The notes under the pieces: model-generated
Database searches by the model: none
Told to the model about the DNA's origin: nothing
Seen by the model: the letters and a program-made list of their open reading frames with translations, nothing else
Assembly (NCBI GenBank): GCA_942492115.1
Contig: CALODL010000027.1
Location: forward strand, 186,001 to 250,000
DNA: 64,000 bases
Direction: 5' to 3'
DNA from: CALODL01 sp942492115
Lineage (GTDB): Bacteria; Planctomycetota; Phycisphaerae; UBA1845; CAIVHJ01
Translations under genes and position numbers: made by a program
Shown here: piece after piece, positions 26,223-36,600 of the stretch
How the letters are laid out: the number at the start of each line of letters is the position of its first letter
How positions within the stretch are numbered: position 1 is the first letter of the stretch

Positions 26223-27806
26223 TCACTTGACGCGGAAACCCATCGGCTTGAGTTCGAGGGCAGTGGCATAACGCGAGAGTGCTGTGCGCGCGGCGTCGCG
26301 GTCCCGGCTGGTTGCTGGGCGCGAATTGCCGGTATCTTCGAAGCGACAGGACAGGACACGCAGTGCCCCTGTCTTGCGTTCCGCCTTCAAGTCAAAGCGG
26401 GCAATCAGTCGCTCGCCCGCGAGTACAGGCATGCAATAGTAGCCGTAGATCCGCTGGGCAGCAGGCTTGAAAATCTCCAGAACCTGGTTGAACCCGAAGA
26501 GGCTCTGGACACGGGTACGGTCCCACAGCAGTGGATCGAATGGAGACAGCAGCACCCCACGATCCCGTCGCGGTCGTACGGCGTCCAGTCGCGCGGCTAA
26601 TTCTCTATCCTCAGGGCGGATCCAACCGGGCGTGGGGCGGCCGTTGGGGTTGTCGAGCGCACATGGGATGATGCGGCCATCGGCGACGAGGCGCTGCAAT
26701 ACAGCAGTGATGTCATCGCGGCGGTTCTTGAGCCGCCACGTCGAGGCCAGCGTTCCTGTGGTGGCCCACCCGTGACCATCGAGGGCCTTGAGCAACAGGG
26801 CTCCGATTCCCGTGCGTTTCGTAAGGGGCTTGCGCCTGACTTCCTGTGGGATGACACGCTCGGCCAGGTCATACGTGCGTTGGAAGTTCTTGCGCTCGCG
26901 GATGGCCAGCTCCCCACTCGACCACAGTGCGGTGGCCACCCGCTTTGCAATCTTGAGGTCCCACCACCCGCGACTGCCTCGGCCCTCCATATCGATTGAG
27001 CGCAGTGGGCCTTCACTGCGAATGCGACGACGAAGGTTGCGCGCGACTTCAGGATGCTTGCTCACGAGATCTCCCCACCAGGGATGGTGTTTGAATTCGC
27101 GTCGCCGGAACTCGAATGCAGGATAGAGTTCGTGAGGGATCCAGCTGGCTTCGTGCCCCCAATACTCGAAGAACGGTGAACCCGGTCGGAGCAGCGCCTC
27201 GCCGAGGCTCGGATCGAACCCCTCCAGCCTGGACAGGAGCACGATCGTGTGGCTGCGTGCTCCGGCGATGGAGACGGTGTCGAGCTGGAGATAACCGAAG
27301 CGCTTGATCACGGCTTCAGCAGCGTCCCGGGCGCGTTTTCCACTGCCTCGGGCACGTTGCGGGAAACCAGTCCATGCGGGCATGAGCAGGCCTGCTCGAG
27401 CGAGCGCCAGTCGACGGGCTTCACGAACGGTCAACATCTCGAGCGCGCCCGGTCGCGCTGACGGGGCACGGGTGAGCGCATGCCGGGACCGCTTGCGCGT
27501 CGCTTCACGGGCTCGATCGATCATTGCCTCGATGAGATCGTTCTGCTTGACCAGTGCTTCCTTGCGGGTCTTGGGCAGCTTCTTGATGTTGCTTTCAACG
27601 ATCAAAGCCAGGCCCTGCGAGCCGACCGCCTTTGTGAGGACCAAGCGCAAGGGGTGCTTGCCTCGCAGATATTTCGCACCCTTCCCCGCTCGGTGTTCGG
27701 CGAGTCGGCGTGGTACATCCGTTGCGATCCCGGTGTACAGCGCTCCGTTCTGGCAGCGAATGATATAGACGAACCATTGGGCAGTCATTGTACGAGGGCG
27801 GGGCAT
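26223..27806 (-). CDS. GIY-YIG nuclease fused to a YcaQ/AlkX-type DNA glycosylase
   Basis: The 527-residue protein joins two DNA-repair modules. Residues 7-90 form a GIY-YIG (UvrC/YhbQ-like) domain: VYIIRC and LYTGIA strands, Arg33/34 in RRLAEH and Glu71 in VESNIKKL. From residue 123 the product matches winged-helix glycosylases of the YcaQ (HTH_42) family: LTVREARRLALARAGL, the QLD motif at 174-176 in the LQLDTVS segment, and the C-terminal LLSPFDPLLWDRTRVQSLFGF and YGYYCMPVL blocks. YcaQ in E. coli unhooks interstrand crosslinks. The fusion places an incision nuclease on the same chain, an arrangement that would couple the two steps. The start at 27806 or 27788 is uncertain. Confidence 0.9.
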   Translation of the reverse strand: MPRPRTMTAQWFVYIIRCQNGALYTGIATDVPRRLAEHRAGKGAKYLRGKHPLRLVLTKAVGSQGLALIVESNIKKLPKTRKEALVKQNDLIEAMIDRAREATRKRSRHALTRAPSARPGALEMLTVREARRLALARAGLLMPAWTGFPQRARGSGKRARDAAEAVIKRFGYLQLDTVSIAGARSHTIVLLSRLEGFDPSLGEALLRPGSPFFEYWGHEASWIPHELYPAFEFRRREFKHHPWWGDLVSKHPEVARNLRRRIRSEGPLRSIDMEGRGSRGWWDLKIAKRVATALWSSGELAIRERKNFQRTYDLAERVIPQEVRRKPLTKRTGIGALLLKALDGHGWATTGTLASTWRLKNRRDDITAVLQRLVADGRIIPCALDNPNGRPTPGWIRPEDRELAARLDAVRPRRDRGVLLSPFDPLLWDRTRVQSLFGFNQVLEIFKPAAQRIYGYYCMPVLAGERLIARFDLKAERKTGALRVLSCRFEDTGNSRPATSRDRDAARTALSRYATALELKPMGFRVK

Positions 27807-28012
27807 CAGTAGATCTTACCACTGTCCACTGGGGCAGTCATACGCCGGCGCATGCCGCGTCGAGCGCGCCAGCTCTGCGCCCTCACCGGGAGGAACAAGC
27901 TGGTCGTGCACACAACGTTCTCGGATTGGTAAGTGAGCACGATACAAGCAGTCATTAGAAGCGCCAGCCCGATCCCCAGCGGCTACGGGCGTTGAGGTGG
28001 ATCGGGTCGAAA

Positions 28013-30517
28013 CTACTTCGTCTCTGTGGCTTTTTCCCAGAAAGCTGCGTTCTCCGGATCGCCCAGTTGAGTGTATACGGCCTGCAGGCACTCGGCGATC
28101 CGGATGTTGAGCTCGTGCTCGGGTGGCAACAGCGCACCCAGGCAGTCATGGGCTTCCAGTAGTAATGGCTCGGCTTCGGCATGTCGCCCCAAACTGACGA
28201 AGAGATCACCCCGGAGGGCGAGCATCGCACCAAAGGCCCAGTTCTGCGCGGTCCACACCTGCCGTGCGCCGGCGACGGCGCTGGCCATGATGTCTGCTGC
28301 TTCCTGGTAACGCTGTTGTCGGCGATAGCATTCTGCGACGCTGTGGATTGCGCCGATCGTTTGCGGGTGGATCTCGCCATGTTTCTTGCGGCTGATCTCG
28401 AGGATTTCCATCAATTCGGGTTCCGCGACGTCATAACGCTCGAGGGCCATGTAGATCCACGCCAGGTTGGTCATGGCTCTGAGCGTATCCGGGTGCTCGG
28501 GCCCGTTGACCCGTTTGCGATATGCCACCACGCGTTTGCTGAGTGGCTCGGATTCAGTGAGCTTGCCCTGCTCCTGGAACAACCACGCAAGGTTGTGGGC
28601 TACTGATACCGTGGTTGCATGCTCGCTGCCGAGGACGCGTTCGGCGATGCTGAAGGCGCGGGTGCCAAGCGCTTCGCCCTCTTCGAGGCGACCCCAGTAC
28701 AGATGGGTGAGCGCGAGGCTCTGCATCGCTTGTACCGCCTGCTCCGAGTTCTCACCAAACGCAGCAAGACGCTCGTCCAACACGCCCTGTTGTAATACGA
28801 TTGCTTCCTCGAAGCGGCTCTGGTTCATCAAGTCTGTAGCGATGGCCAAACGGGCGTCCTGCTGCTGCTCGAGGTATTCCGGTCCGGCGGCCTCCCACAG
28901 AGCCAGTGCCCGGCGGGCTTCCTGCTCGGCGGCTTCAGGCAGTCCCAGATCCTCATATATCTGTCCGATCGTGATACGCAGTTGAGCGGCAATGAGCGGC
29001 TGATCGGCGAACTGCTGTTCGATGGCAGCACTGCCCTTGGCGAGAATCTGTTCCTTGAGTAGATCGCGAGCGGCGTCAGAGGGATTGACCCCTTCCAGGC
29101 TGTGGTCGTAGGCCTCCAGCAACGCGGCGATTTCGGTCTCGCTGGCGCTGGCATTCCGGGCGGTGTCGCGGATACGTTCACGCAAACGGGCGACCATGGC
29201 CTGCCCCAGTTCGGCAGGTTGTACCTGGCTCAGGAGGCTCGACTGAAACGCGACAACCTGGTGCAGATCGTGCGTGGCCTGGTCGGCGACCCGGCGCTGC
29301 CGCGCTTCACGCAAGCCCAGTGTGATCGATACACACAGCGCCACGGCCAGGATCACGAAAGATGCGATGACCGATCCAACGACGCTGCGGTTCCGCTTGG
29401 CGAACTTACGTAGTTGGTACCACGTACTCGCGGGCCGGGCAATGATGGGTTCATCCGCCAGAAACCGACGCACATCGGCCGCGAGGTCGGACGCGGACTG
29501 GTACCGCCGGTGCTTGTCCTTCTCCAGGGCCTTACGGACGATCGTCTCGATCTCGCCGCGCAGAGTCGTATTGGCCGAGCTCAGTCTGACAGGTTCCTCA
29601 TCGCGAATGATGCGGACAGCTTCGTATATGCCTGTTGTGGCCACGTCATGGGGCAGCCGTCCTGATAGCATTTCATACAGAACGACACCCAATCCGTAGA
29701 CATCACTGCGTACGTCGAGCTCCTGGGAGTGTCCGCTCACTTGTTCAGGAGACATGTAAGGCAACGTGCCGATGAGCTGGCCAACGTGAGTTCGGATTGT
29801 CGTGAGCTGGGCATCGATATCAGTAGCCCGAGCGACGCCGAAATCAAGAAGTTTCGCCTGTCCACTGTGGGTCACGAGAATATTGCCCGGTTTCAAGTCA
29901 CGATGAATAACTCCTTTCTGGTGGGCGTGGTGCAGTGCATCACAGATGGTCACGAATAGTTCCAGCCGTTGTCGTGTCGTCAGTTTGCGGCTGCGTACGA
30001 ACTGCGTCAGCATGAGTCCTTCGATGAGTTCCATCGCGAAGTATGGCTGCACACCCTTGGTGCCGGTGTGTGTGCCGGCTTCATAGATTTGGGCAATCCC
30101 GGGGTGTTGCAGGCGACCGAGGACCTCGGTCTCGAATTCGAAGCGCCGCAGGAGTTGTGCGGATGCAACACCTGCACTCAGGAGCTTAACGGCCACTTCA
30201 CGGGCAGGGCTTTCCTGGCGGGCGCGGTACACCGTGCCCATTCCCCCGGATCCGATCTTTGCAATGATGTGGTAGCGCCCGACGCAGTCAGGGACTTCCT
30301 CCTCGTCCCGCGCGGTGGAGCGGGCGAGATCGAACCGCTCACCGATGCTCAGCGTCTGATGGTTGATGCCAGCATCCTCGAGCAGTAGCGCTTCGACTTC
30401 CTGACGAATCGCGGCGGAGCTGCAGTGTTCCTCGAGAAAGGCACGGTGTTCTTCCGGCGGGAGCTCGAGCGCCCGAGCGAAGAGCGCCTCGATTTGCGCA
30501 AACGCTTCGGGAGTCAC
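28013..30517 (-). CDS. Transmembrane Ser/Thr protein kinase with TPR repeats
   Basis: A GTG start at 30517 is preferred: the product then begins VTPEAFAQIEALFARALELPPEER-like, the usual N-terminus of planctomycete kinases of this class, whereas the longer frame adds a 64-residue leader that is not protein-like. The 834-residue product has a kinase domain at about 80-340 (Lys111, HRDLKPGN with Asp207, DFG Asp225), a membrane helix at about 370-390 and a long TPR-rich region to the end with kinesin-light-chain-style units (TRAFSIAERVLGSEHATTV). No ECF sigma gene is adjacent, unlike the other three kinases in the window. Confidence 0.9.
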   Translation of the reverse strand: MTPEAFAQIEALFARALELPPEEHRAFLEEHCSSAAIRQEVEALLLEDAGINHQTLSIGERFDLARSTARDEEEVPDCVGRYHIIAKIGSGGMGTVYRARQESPAREVAVKLLSAGVASAQLLRRFEFETEVLGRLQHPGIAQIYEAGTHTGTKGVQPYFAMELIEGLMLTQFVRSRKLTTRQRLELFVTICDALHHAHQKGVIHRDLKPGNILVTHSGQAKLLDFGVARATDIDAQLTTIRTHVGQLIGTLPYMSPEQVSGHSQELDVRSDVYGLGVVLYEMLSGRLPHDVATTGIYEAVRIIRDEEPVRLSSANTTLRGEIETIVRKALEKDKHRRYQSASDLAADVRRFLADEPIIARPASTWYQLRKFAKRNRSVVGSVIASFVILAVALCVSITLGLREARQRRVADQATHDLHQVVAFQSSLLSQVQPAELGQAMVARLRERIRDTARNASASETEIAALLEAYDHSLEGVNPSDAARDLLKEQILAKGSAAIEQQFADQPLIAAQLRITIGQIYEDLGLPEAAEQEARRALALWEAAGPEYLEQQQDARLAIATDLMNQSRFEEAIVLQQGVLDERLAAFGENSEQAVQAMQSLALTHLYWGRLEEGEALGTRAFSIAERVLGSEHATTVSVAHNLAWLFQEQGKLTESEPLSKRVVAYRKRVNGPEHPDTLRAMTNLAWIYMALERYDVAEPELMEILEISRKKHGEIHPQTIGAIHSVAECYRRQQRYQEAADIMASAVAGARQVWTAQNWAFGAMLALRGDLFVSLGRHAEAEPLLLEAHDCLGALLPPEHELNIRIAECLQAVYTQLGDPENAAFWEKATETK

Positions 30518-30895
30518 GTGTAGTCTCTCTGGCAGGGTCGCCCCAACAGCCCCTCGCCTATGGACGATGGCCGCGCATGTGGGGCACAGCGCTGCCTGTG
30601 TGATCGGGTCATCTGTTCCGGTGCTGAACATATGATCCTGCGCAGGCCCGGCGCGGAATCCGGGCCCATTGAGGAGGCCGAAGAGTCCACGTGTTGCGCC
30701 AGGTCGCAAGCGGAAAGAGTTGGGTCACGCATGACTCGTCAAGTATATCAATCTTCGAATCCACAGCCAATGTTCGATGAGTCAGACTCCGGGAGAGACG
30801 AACATGTCGCGTCGAGGTGACGGTAGGCGAGGCAGCGTGCATAATAGGGCCGCGGTGGCGAATCGAACAACACAATTACTCTTCGGGAGAACACG
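30518..30895. other. divergent intergenic region
   Basis: Promoter region between the kinase on the reverse strand and the DinB-like gene on the forward strand. A longer in-frame extension of the kinase reaches to 30709 but its translation lacks protein character. GGGAGA lies just before the DinB-like start. Confidence 0.4.
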
Positions 30896-31384
30896 ATGAC
30901 GGCCAAGGACATTCTGCACAACAGCCTGATGATGTCAGACATGATCATGAACGCGTACGTCGGCGATTTCTCTGACGCCGATATGATGGTACGCGGGGTC
31001 GATGGGATGAATCATGGTGCCTGGCAACTGGGGCACCTGATCGCGTCTGAGAACAAGATGATGAACGCCGTCGGCGCAACGATGCCGGCATTGCCGGATG
31101 GTTTTGCAGAGAGCCACTCCAAAGAGACTGCGCTCTCGGACAACGCTGACATGTTCTTGTCCAAAGACGAGTATCTGGCCTTACGCAGAGAGCAGCGGGA
31201 TGCAACCCTGGCGGCCATCGAGGCAGCATCCGAATCGGATTTCGACCAAGCCACTCCGGAAGAGATGCATGCGTATGCCAAGACCGTCGGTGCTGCATTC
31301 AATATGATCGCGACCCACGAAATGATGCATGCTCCTCAGCTGATTGCCGTGCGTCGCAAGTTGGGCAAGCCGGTAGTGATATAG
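30896..31384 (+). CDS. DinB-like metalloprotein
   Basis: The 162-residue product is rich in helix and carries the DinB/YfiT-type four-helix-bundle histidines: GAWQLGHLIASE at about 42-53 and THEMMHAPQLIAVRRKLG near the C-terminus, with a conserved hydrophobic pattern between. Bundles of this family bind a divalent metal with three His and often act in thiol transfer or stress responses; DinB itself has no proven activity. GGGAGA lies 6 bases before the ATG. The Met-rich N-terminus (MMSDMIMNAY) is unusual. Confidence 0.8.
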   Translation: MTAKDILHNSLMMSDMIMNAYVGDFSDADMMVRGVDGMNHGAWQLGHLIASENKMMNAVGATMPALPDGFAESHSKETALSDNADMFLSKDEYLALRREQRDATLAAIEAASESDFDQATPEEMHAYAKTVGAAFNMIATHEMMHAPQLIAVRRKLGKPVVI

Positions 31385-31558
31385 TGCGAGCGGTGCCGTT
31401 CCATGGTCACCATTCGAAACAAGGTGAGCGGTGAGCGCTGAGAGGCCTACGGTGGGACGTATTATCCGGACGCTGGCACGGTGCACGCGACGGGTGGAAT
31501 GGCCGATAGCAATAGTGGATGCGGGGGCGCGTCGCCGTCAGGATGGAGAACCGGGTCG

Positions 31559-32416
31559 ATGTCAGCAGTAACAAGTGATCGATTGGCTGCCGTCGTGCGC
31601 AGTGCGGGAAATATCTCGACCCTGCCGCAGATTGCCGCCCGGATCATGGAGTTGACCGCGTCGCCGGACACGCAGATCGGTGATCTCGAGGTGGCCATTG
31701 CCGGTGATCCCGCGTTGACAACGCGTGTTCTGCGGACAGTCAATTCCTCTGCGTTTGCTCTGCGCGAGCGGATCACCACTCTGCATCAGGCCATCAGTTA
31801 CCTGGGCTTCCAGGCCATCCGCACCCTGACCATCGCATTGACCGTGAGCAAAATCTTCACGGATAAGGATCAGATCGGGCGGTACAGTCGCGTCGGTTTG
31901 TGGCGTCACCTGGTGAGCGTAGGGTTGTGCGCTCGCATGGTCGCCAGCCACTGCAAGGTCGAGACCAAGGAAGACATTTACCTTGCCGGCCTGCTGCACG
32001 ACATCGGGTATATCCTGGCCGACGAGCACGACCACGAGCGCTTCGTCAAATACGTGATGTCACTCGACGAGAGCCCGGTTCAGCATGAGCGGGAACGCAA
32101 GATTCTGGGCTATGACCACGCGCAGTTGGGAGCCCGCGTGGCTCGAGAATGGAAGCTACCGGAGTTCATCTGTACTGCTGTTCGCTTTCATCATGCTTCG
32201 CAAGCGTGTCGCGGGGAGTTCGCCCAAATGACGCGCTGCGTCGAAGTTGCGAACTTCCTGTGCAGTTTCAAGGGCATCACCGCGCTGGGGATCGGATTGG
32301 CCGCCCCAGCTCCCGAAGTTCTGCAAGCGCTCGACCTGTCGCGCGATGACCTGTCTTCTCTACTCCAGCAGCTCAACACCCAGTTGGAGGACAATAAGCT
32401 GCTATTCGAAATGTAG
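31559..32416 (+). CDS. HDOD-domain signalling protein
   Basis: Starting at 31559 (GGAG about 11 bases upstream) the product has 285 residues. Residues 15-215 are an HDOD domain: ISTLPQIAARIMELTASP, DPALTTRVLRTVNSSAFALR, the HQAISYLGFQAIRTLTIAL block and the LAGLLHDIGYILADEH remnant with HD. Most HDOD proteins have lost the HD-GYP phosphodiesterase metal site, but here HD and surrounding residues are still visible. The C-terminal part is helical and unrecognised. Such proteins act in signal transduction, often with two-component or cyclic-di-GMP systems. Confidence 0.85.
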   Translation: MSAVTSDRLAAVVRSAGNISTLPQIAARIMELTASPDTQIGDLEVAIAGDPALTTRVLRTVNSSAFALRERITTLHQAISYLGFQAIRTLTIALTVSKIFTDKDQIGRYSRVGLWRHLVSVGLCARMVASHCKVETKEDIYLAGLLHDIGYILADEHDHERFVKYVMSLDESPVQHERERKILGYDHAQLGARVAREWKLPEFICTAVRFHHASQACRGEFAQMTRCVEVANFLCSFKGITALGIGLAAPAPEVLQALDLSRDDLSSLLQQLNTQLEDNKLLFEM

Positions 32417-32509
32417 CCCGATCAGCAGCAGGACTGCTGTCATGAGGCCGCCATGGCTGGGCGCCGACCAGAGTGCGGTTAAGAGTTCTAGATCGAGAGG
32501 TACGCGTTC

Positions 32510-32929
32510 ATGTCCAAACACATCGTTAGCGTTTCGTTTGTCGCCGCTTCCATTGCATTCGTGGCTGCGTTCGCGCAATTGGCCACGGGGTCTGATGCCG
32601 CCGCATCACCGTTACGGTTCACCGACAAGCAGGTTCGGATCGAATTCAACGGAGTGCGGAACAGTATGCGTCACACTGAGACGACGAAGGTATCTTTCGA
32701 CAAGCCTGTCGAGCACGTATGGGCTGTAATCGAAGAGGTGCGGGTCAAGTACACTGACGGTGAGCGTGCGTTCCACGGCACCAACTTCGGTATCGAGGCC
32801 ACGGTGCGCCCGGGTGATCAGAACACGGTCGAGCTGGTGGGCAGCCTGGGCCTCTATGATCGGAGCAATCCAGGCGATGATCTGATCACCGGCGAGTTGC
32901 GCATCCGAGTCCATGCGGTCACCCGCTAG
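32510..32929 (+). CDS. Secreted hypothetical protein
   Basis: The 139-residue product has a typical signal peptide (residues 1-30, AAFAQLATGSDAAA) and a beta-rich mature part (VRIEFNGVRNSM, EHVWAVIEEVRVKY, NTVELVGSLGLYD). GAGAGG lies about 8 bases before the ATG. No family was recognised. It converges with the ECF sigma gene on the other strand, with 158 bases between the stop codons. Confidence 0.7.
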   Translation: MSKHIVSVSFVAASIAFVAAFAQLATGSDAAASPLRFTDKQVRIEFNGVRNSMRHTETTKVSFDKPVEHVWAVIEEVRVKYTDGERAFHGTNFGIEATVRPGDQNTVELVGSLGLYDRSNPGDDLITGELRIRVHAVTR

Positions 32930-33087
32930 GCACTCGTAGGGGCGGCCGTACTCTTCGCCAGGCGTGACCCATCTTGTACAGCGTGTGGTGCTATTGACCG
33001 TGGCGTTCCTCGCTGCACGTGTTCCGCTATGCGGCGGACGCCGTTCTGACAGGCAGGTGCGATCCCTCAATCAGGTGCGATCGGTCG

Positions 33088-33657
33088 TCATGCGGTGATC
33101 AATGCGATGGTTTTGCGCAAGCGCTGCAGGGCTCGGTCGCGGGCCCGGCGCGCGGCGTCTTCTGACAGTCCCAACCGTCGGGCTTGTTCCGTGAGGTCAA
33201 CATCGGCGGAAGTCCATCGAATGAGATCACGATCCCTCAGTGGCAGCGCGTCGAGTGCCTTGGTGATCAGCGTAAGCTGTTCGCGACGCTGGGCCCATGT
33301 CGCCGGCCCGGTTGCAGTCGTGGCATATCCGCCGAAGTGATTCGAGCTGTCGTGCAGGGCCGACCAGGTCAGGCGCAACATTCTCCCGCGATTGCGCTTC
33401 AGGGCGAACCAGTACTCGCGTCGATCGCGGATGTGTCCGCGAATCACAGCCTTGAGCCAGCCGATGAACTCCGCAGTGCTGCGATATTCGAAATCACCAG
33501 CGGCGCGCAGCGCATCGAAGTATGCCCCCTGGAGCAGGTCGTCAACGCTCTCGAAGCGCAAGAGCACGACGCTTGCTTCTCGTTGTACAACCTGTGCTGC
33601 GAGGGCACGGTATTGATTGAGCAGTGTGCTGAGTTCAAGGCCTGTCTTGTCGTGCAA
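33088..33657 (-). CDS. ECF-type RNA polymerase sigma factor
   Basis: The product of about 189 residues has sigma region 2 (ESVDDLLQGAYFDALRAAG, EFIGWLKAVIRGHIRDRREYW) and region 4 at the end (LPLRDRDLIRWTSADVDLTEQARRL...DRALQRLRKT). The start is not ATG: a TTG at 33657 is used here, and a CTG at 33666 preceded by AGGAG is an alternative. The gene overlaps the end of the upstream kinase by about 23 bases. The order is kinase first, sigma second, the reverse of the two modules at 7-13 kb, and the overlap indicates tight translational coupling. Confidence 0.82.
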   Translation of the reverse strand: MHDKTGLELSTLLNQYRALAAQVVQREASVVLLRFESVDDLLQGAYFDALRAAGDFEYRSTAEFIGWLKAVIRGHIRDRREYWFALKRNRGRMLRLTWSALHDSSNHFGGYATTATGPATWAQRREQLTLITKALDALPLRDRDLIRWTSADVDLTEQARRLGLSEDAARRARDRALQRLRKTIALITA

Positions 33658-36600
33658 GGTGCCCAGCGCTTGTGTCTCCTATGGTCAACACCAATCGGAA
33701 CCCAACCATTTGACTTGTGGCCTCCGGGGGCAAGCCGTTGCCCCCCCAGATACTGAACATGTCTCCATCGCCACCGTTGGCCCATGATCCACCGGCATGG
33801 CGCCGCTTGCCGGGTAGCCACCAATCATCCAGCCATTCGGACACGCTTCCGGCCATGTCGTAAGGACCGTAGAGTGACTCGTCGATTGGATAACTCATGA
33901 TGTCTTCGACGTGCGGCTCCGGTGTTGAAAAGCAGGAGCTTTGCCACTTGGGGCGGAAGCGATAGCCATAGACCCATTTGCTGATGGCCCCCGTACCACT
34001 GGCCGCTACCCAATGGTTCATTGTCGGGATCGAGAAATGGAAGGGTTGGCCGACTTCGCGAGCTCGTTGGGTCATCCAGGCTGCGTATGCCTCGGCATCG
34101 TAATAGGAAATCCCCCGCATGGGTTGATTCGGAGACCATCCGACTGGCAACGCATAGGCCCCATCAGAGGTACGGGGCCAATAACCCCCAGCGCTGGTGT
34201 TGTCGTTGCTGCGGGGGAACAGCATAAGGGCCGCCTCGGTAGCAACAGCCGCCAACGTGGCGGTATCGTTGAGGAACTCGAGATACTCGCCGACGGTGAC
34301 CTCGTGGCGTTTCATCCAGAAAGGCTGGCCCGCCTCGGCAATATAGTTGTAGGGAATATGGCAATAACCGGCAGGTGTCGTCCCCAGGGGGTTGAGCTGG
34401 ATAGAGGGGAGTCTCGTTTCGCCATAGTCGCTCGTCTCGAATACTACGGCGAATTCTTCATACCCCTCCGCGCGGACCACGAGCAGGTAGTGACCCTCTT
34501 CGATCTCCACGTCCGCAACGGGTGTGCGGCCGATGCACGATTGCTCACAAGTGCAGCGCGGAAGCGATGTTGTCCGAATCTTGGCGCCCGGAGGGAGCAC
34601 ATAACCATCGACCAGGTCGCCATGTTCCCAGCGCTGCACGTTGACATTGCCATGGGTCGCCAGGGCCCTGAGATCGCACACTTCAATGTTCAAGTCTGCA
34701 AGAGAATGGCCAATGAGCTCGAACGGGCGCCCATCTCTCTCGAAAACATATCGTTTTCGAGATTGCGCGCGATCCAAGAGGCGAACATCGTCGATCCGCT
34801 TTACCGCAACGCCATCGATTGACAAAATGCGGTTTCCGCGTCGGACGGCACCGCTATCCTGGGCTGCGACAACCTGGTTCTGGATCTTACGTGATTCGAC
34901 CCCGGTGATGAGCTGTCCAGCCCGCAGGGTGCCATGGTCTTCCTCGAGCAGCAAGCACCACGTCCCACTAGTGAGCATTTTGTTACAGTCGCGCACGGGT
35001 ACTGGAACCAGGCGATGATCTGTCGCAGCCTGTACCTGATTCATTTCGCGAATCTTGAAGAGGTACGCGTAAGCCTCCGCCGGTACTGTCGTGAAACACA
35101 GTTTGCTGCCTCCGGTGATTAACGCCGTGAGTCGGCCGGCCCGATCATTGGCCAGAACCATGTCACGAAACAGACCAGCGTCATCGTACTGGTTCGTGTT
35201 GCGTGCCTCGAGATACCTGACGTAGTACAGTTCCGCCCGAAGCTGCTGGATCTTGGCGATATCGCCGCCCAGCTCCTCGGCTTGGCGCAGGAGATCCAGA
35301 GTGGCATGCCGGACACGGCCACGCTCGTCCTCAACGCTCTGCAGGCGGTCTTGGCCAGAATAGAGGAGTTCCTCGTCGTCGGGGTCGAGGTAACCGGATG
35401 TGTTCAATTTGCTCAGTCGATCGAGCTCTGCCTCGAGATCGCGCGTGTCCTTGAACAGGCGGTCATAGCTGGCGATGCGCTCCTGCGCTGTCGTGAGCAA
35501 GCTGTCGGCCAGGCGGTGTCGCTGTACACGGCTGGCGAGCAGTGGGCCGGCAATGGCCAGAGCGGTGATACAGCCCAGGGTGATCAGGGTAGTCCAGGCC
35601 AGGGCCGGCTTGCGTCGTACCAGCCTGATGAACTGGGCGAGTGTACCCTGGTGTTGTGCAGCTGTTGGTCGAAAGGCCAGAAGCGCTCGAAGATCGTCTC
35701 GGAAATCTCGAATCGTGGCATAACGATGTTCAGGCTTCTTATCTATGGCCTTCAGGACGACTGCCTCGACCTCTGGTGACAAGTCGGCATTCAACGAACG
35801 TGGTGCCGGTGGTGGCGTAATCAGTATGTCGTGCAGGATCTGCTCGAGGTGATCACCCCGAAAGGGCACCCGACCGGTCAAGCACTCGTAGAGGGTAATA
35901 CCCAGGCTGTAGACATCCGTACGGGCATCGATGTCCCCGCCTTTGCAAGCGACCTGTTCCGGGGCGACATACAACGGCGATCCGGCCAATGTTTCAGTCA
36001 GGGTCATTGATTGTGAGTGCAAATCCCGAGCCAGGCCAAAGTCAAGAAGCTTGGCCTGACCATCGGGCGTAATGCGGATGTTCGAGGGTTTGATATCGCG
36101 GTGAAGTACGCCTTGGTCATGGGCACTGTCCAGAGCGTCCGCGACCTGGGCGATCCATGACAGGACGGTCGAAACCTGCGGCGTCTGGCCTTGCTGCACG
36201 CTGTCAGACAAGTACTCGTCAAGCCCGCGTCCGGGTACGAGTTCCATTGCGATATAGCGCACGCCGCGGTCTTCGCCGACAGTGTGGACTGACACGATGT
36301 GGGGATGTCGCAGCCGGGCCACGCACCGGGCCTCGCGCTCGAAGCGCGCGCTCGCGCTATCGGAATGGGCCAAATCTGCTCGCAGAATCTTCAAGGCGAC
36401 AATCCGTCGGAGGGGTTGTTGCTCGGCAACGAAAACCACGCCCATACCCCCACTACCGATTTGGCGTAAAAGCCGAAATTCGCCCAGAGTGCGATAGGGC
36501 AGGCCGTGTTCACGCGTGGATCGGTGTGTGTTGAGCATGCCGTGGAGATTGTGCAGCTCGGCGCGAAGTGCCGCATCGACTTCGCGGCCGTTTAGAAAAA

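Noticed and set aside
30518..30709. Longer start for the kinase at 28.0-30.5 kb
   Set aside because: The extra 64 residues include no signal or domain; the GTG at 30517 aligns with the usual N-terminus of this kinase class, though this should be tested.
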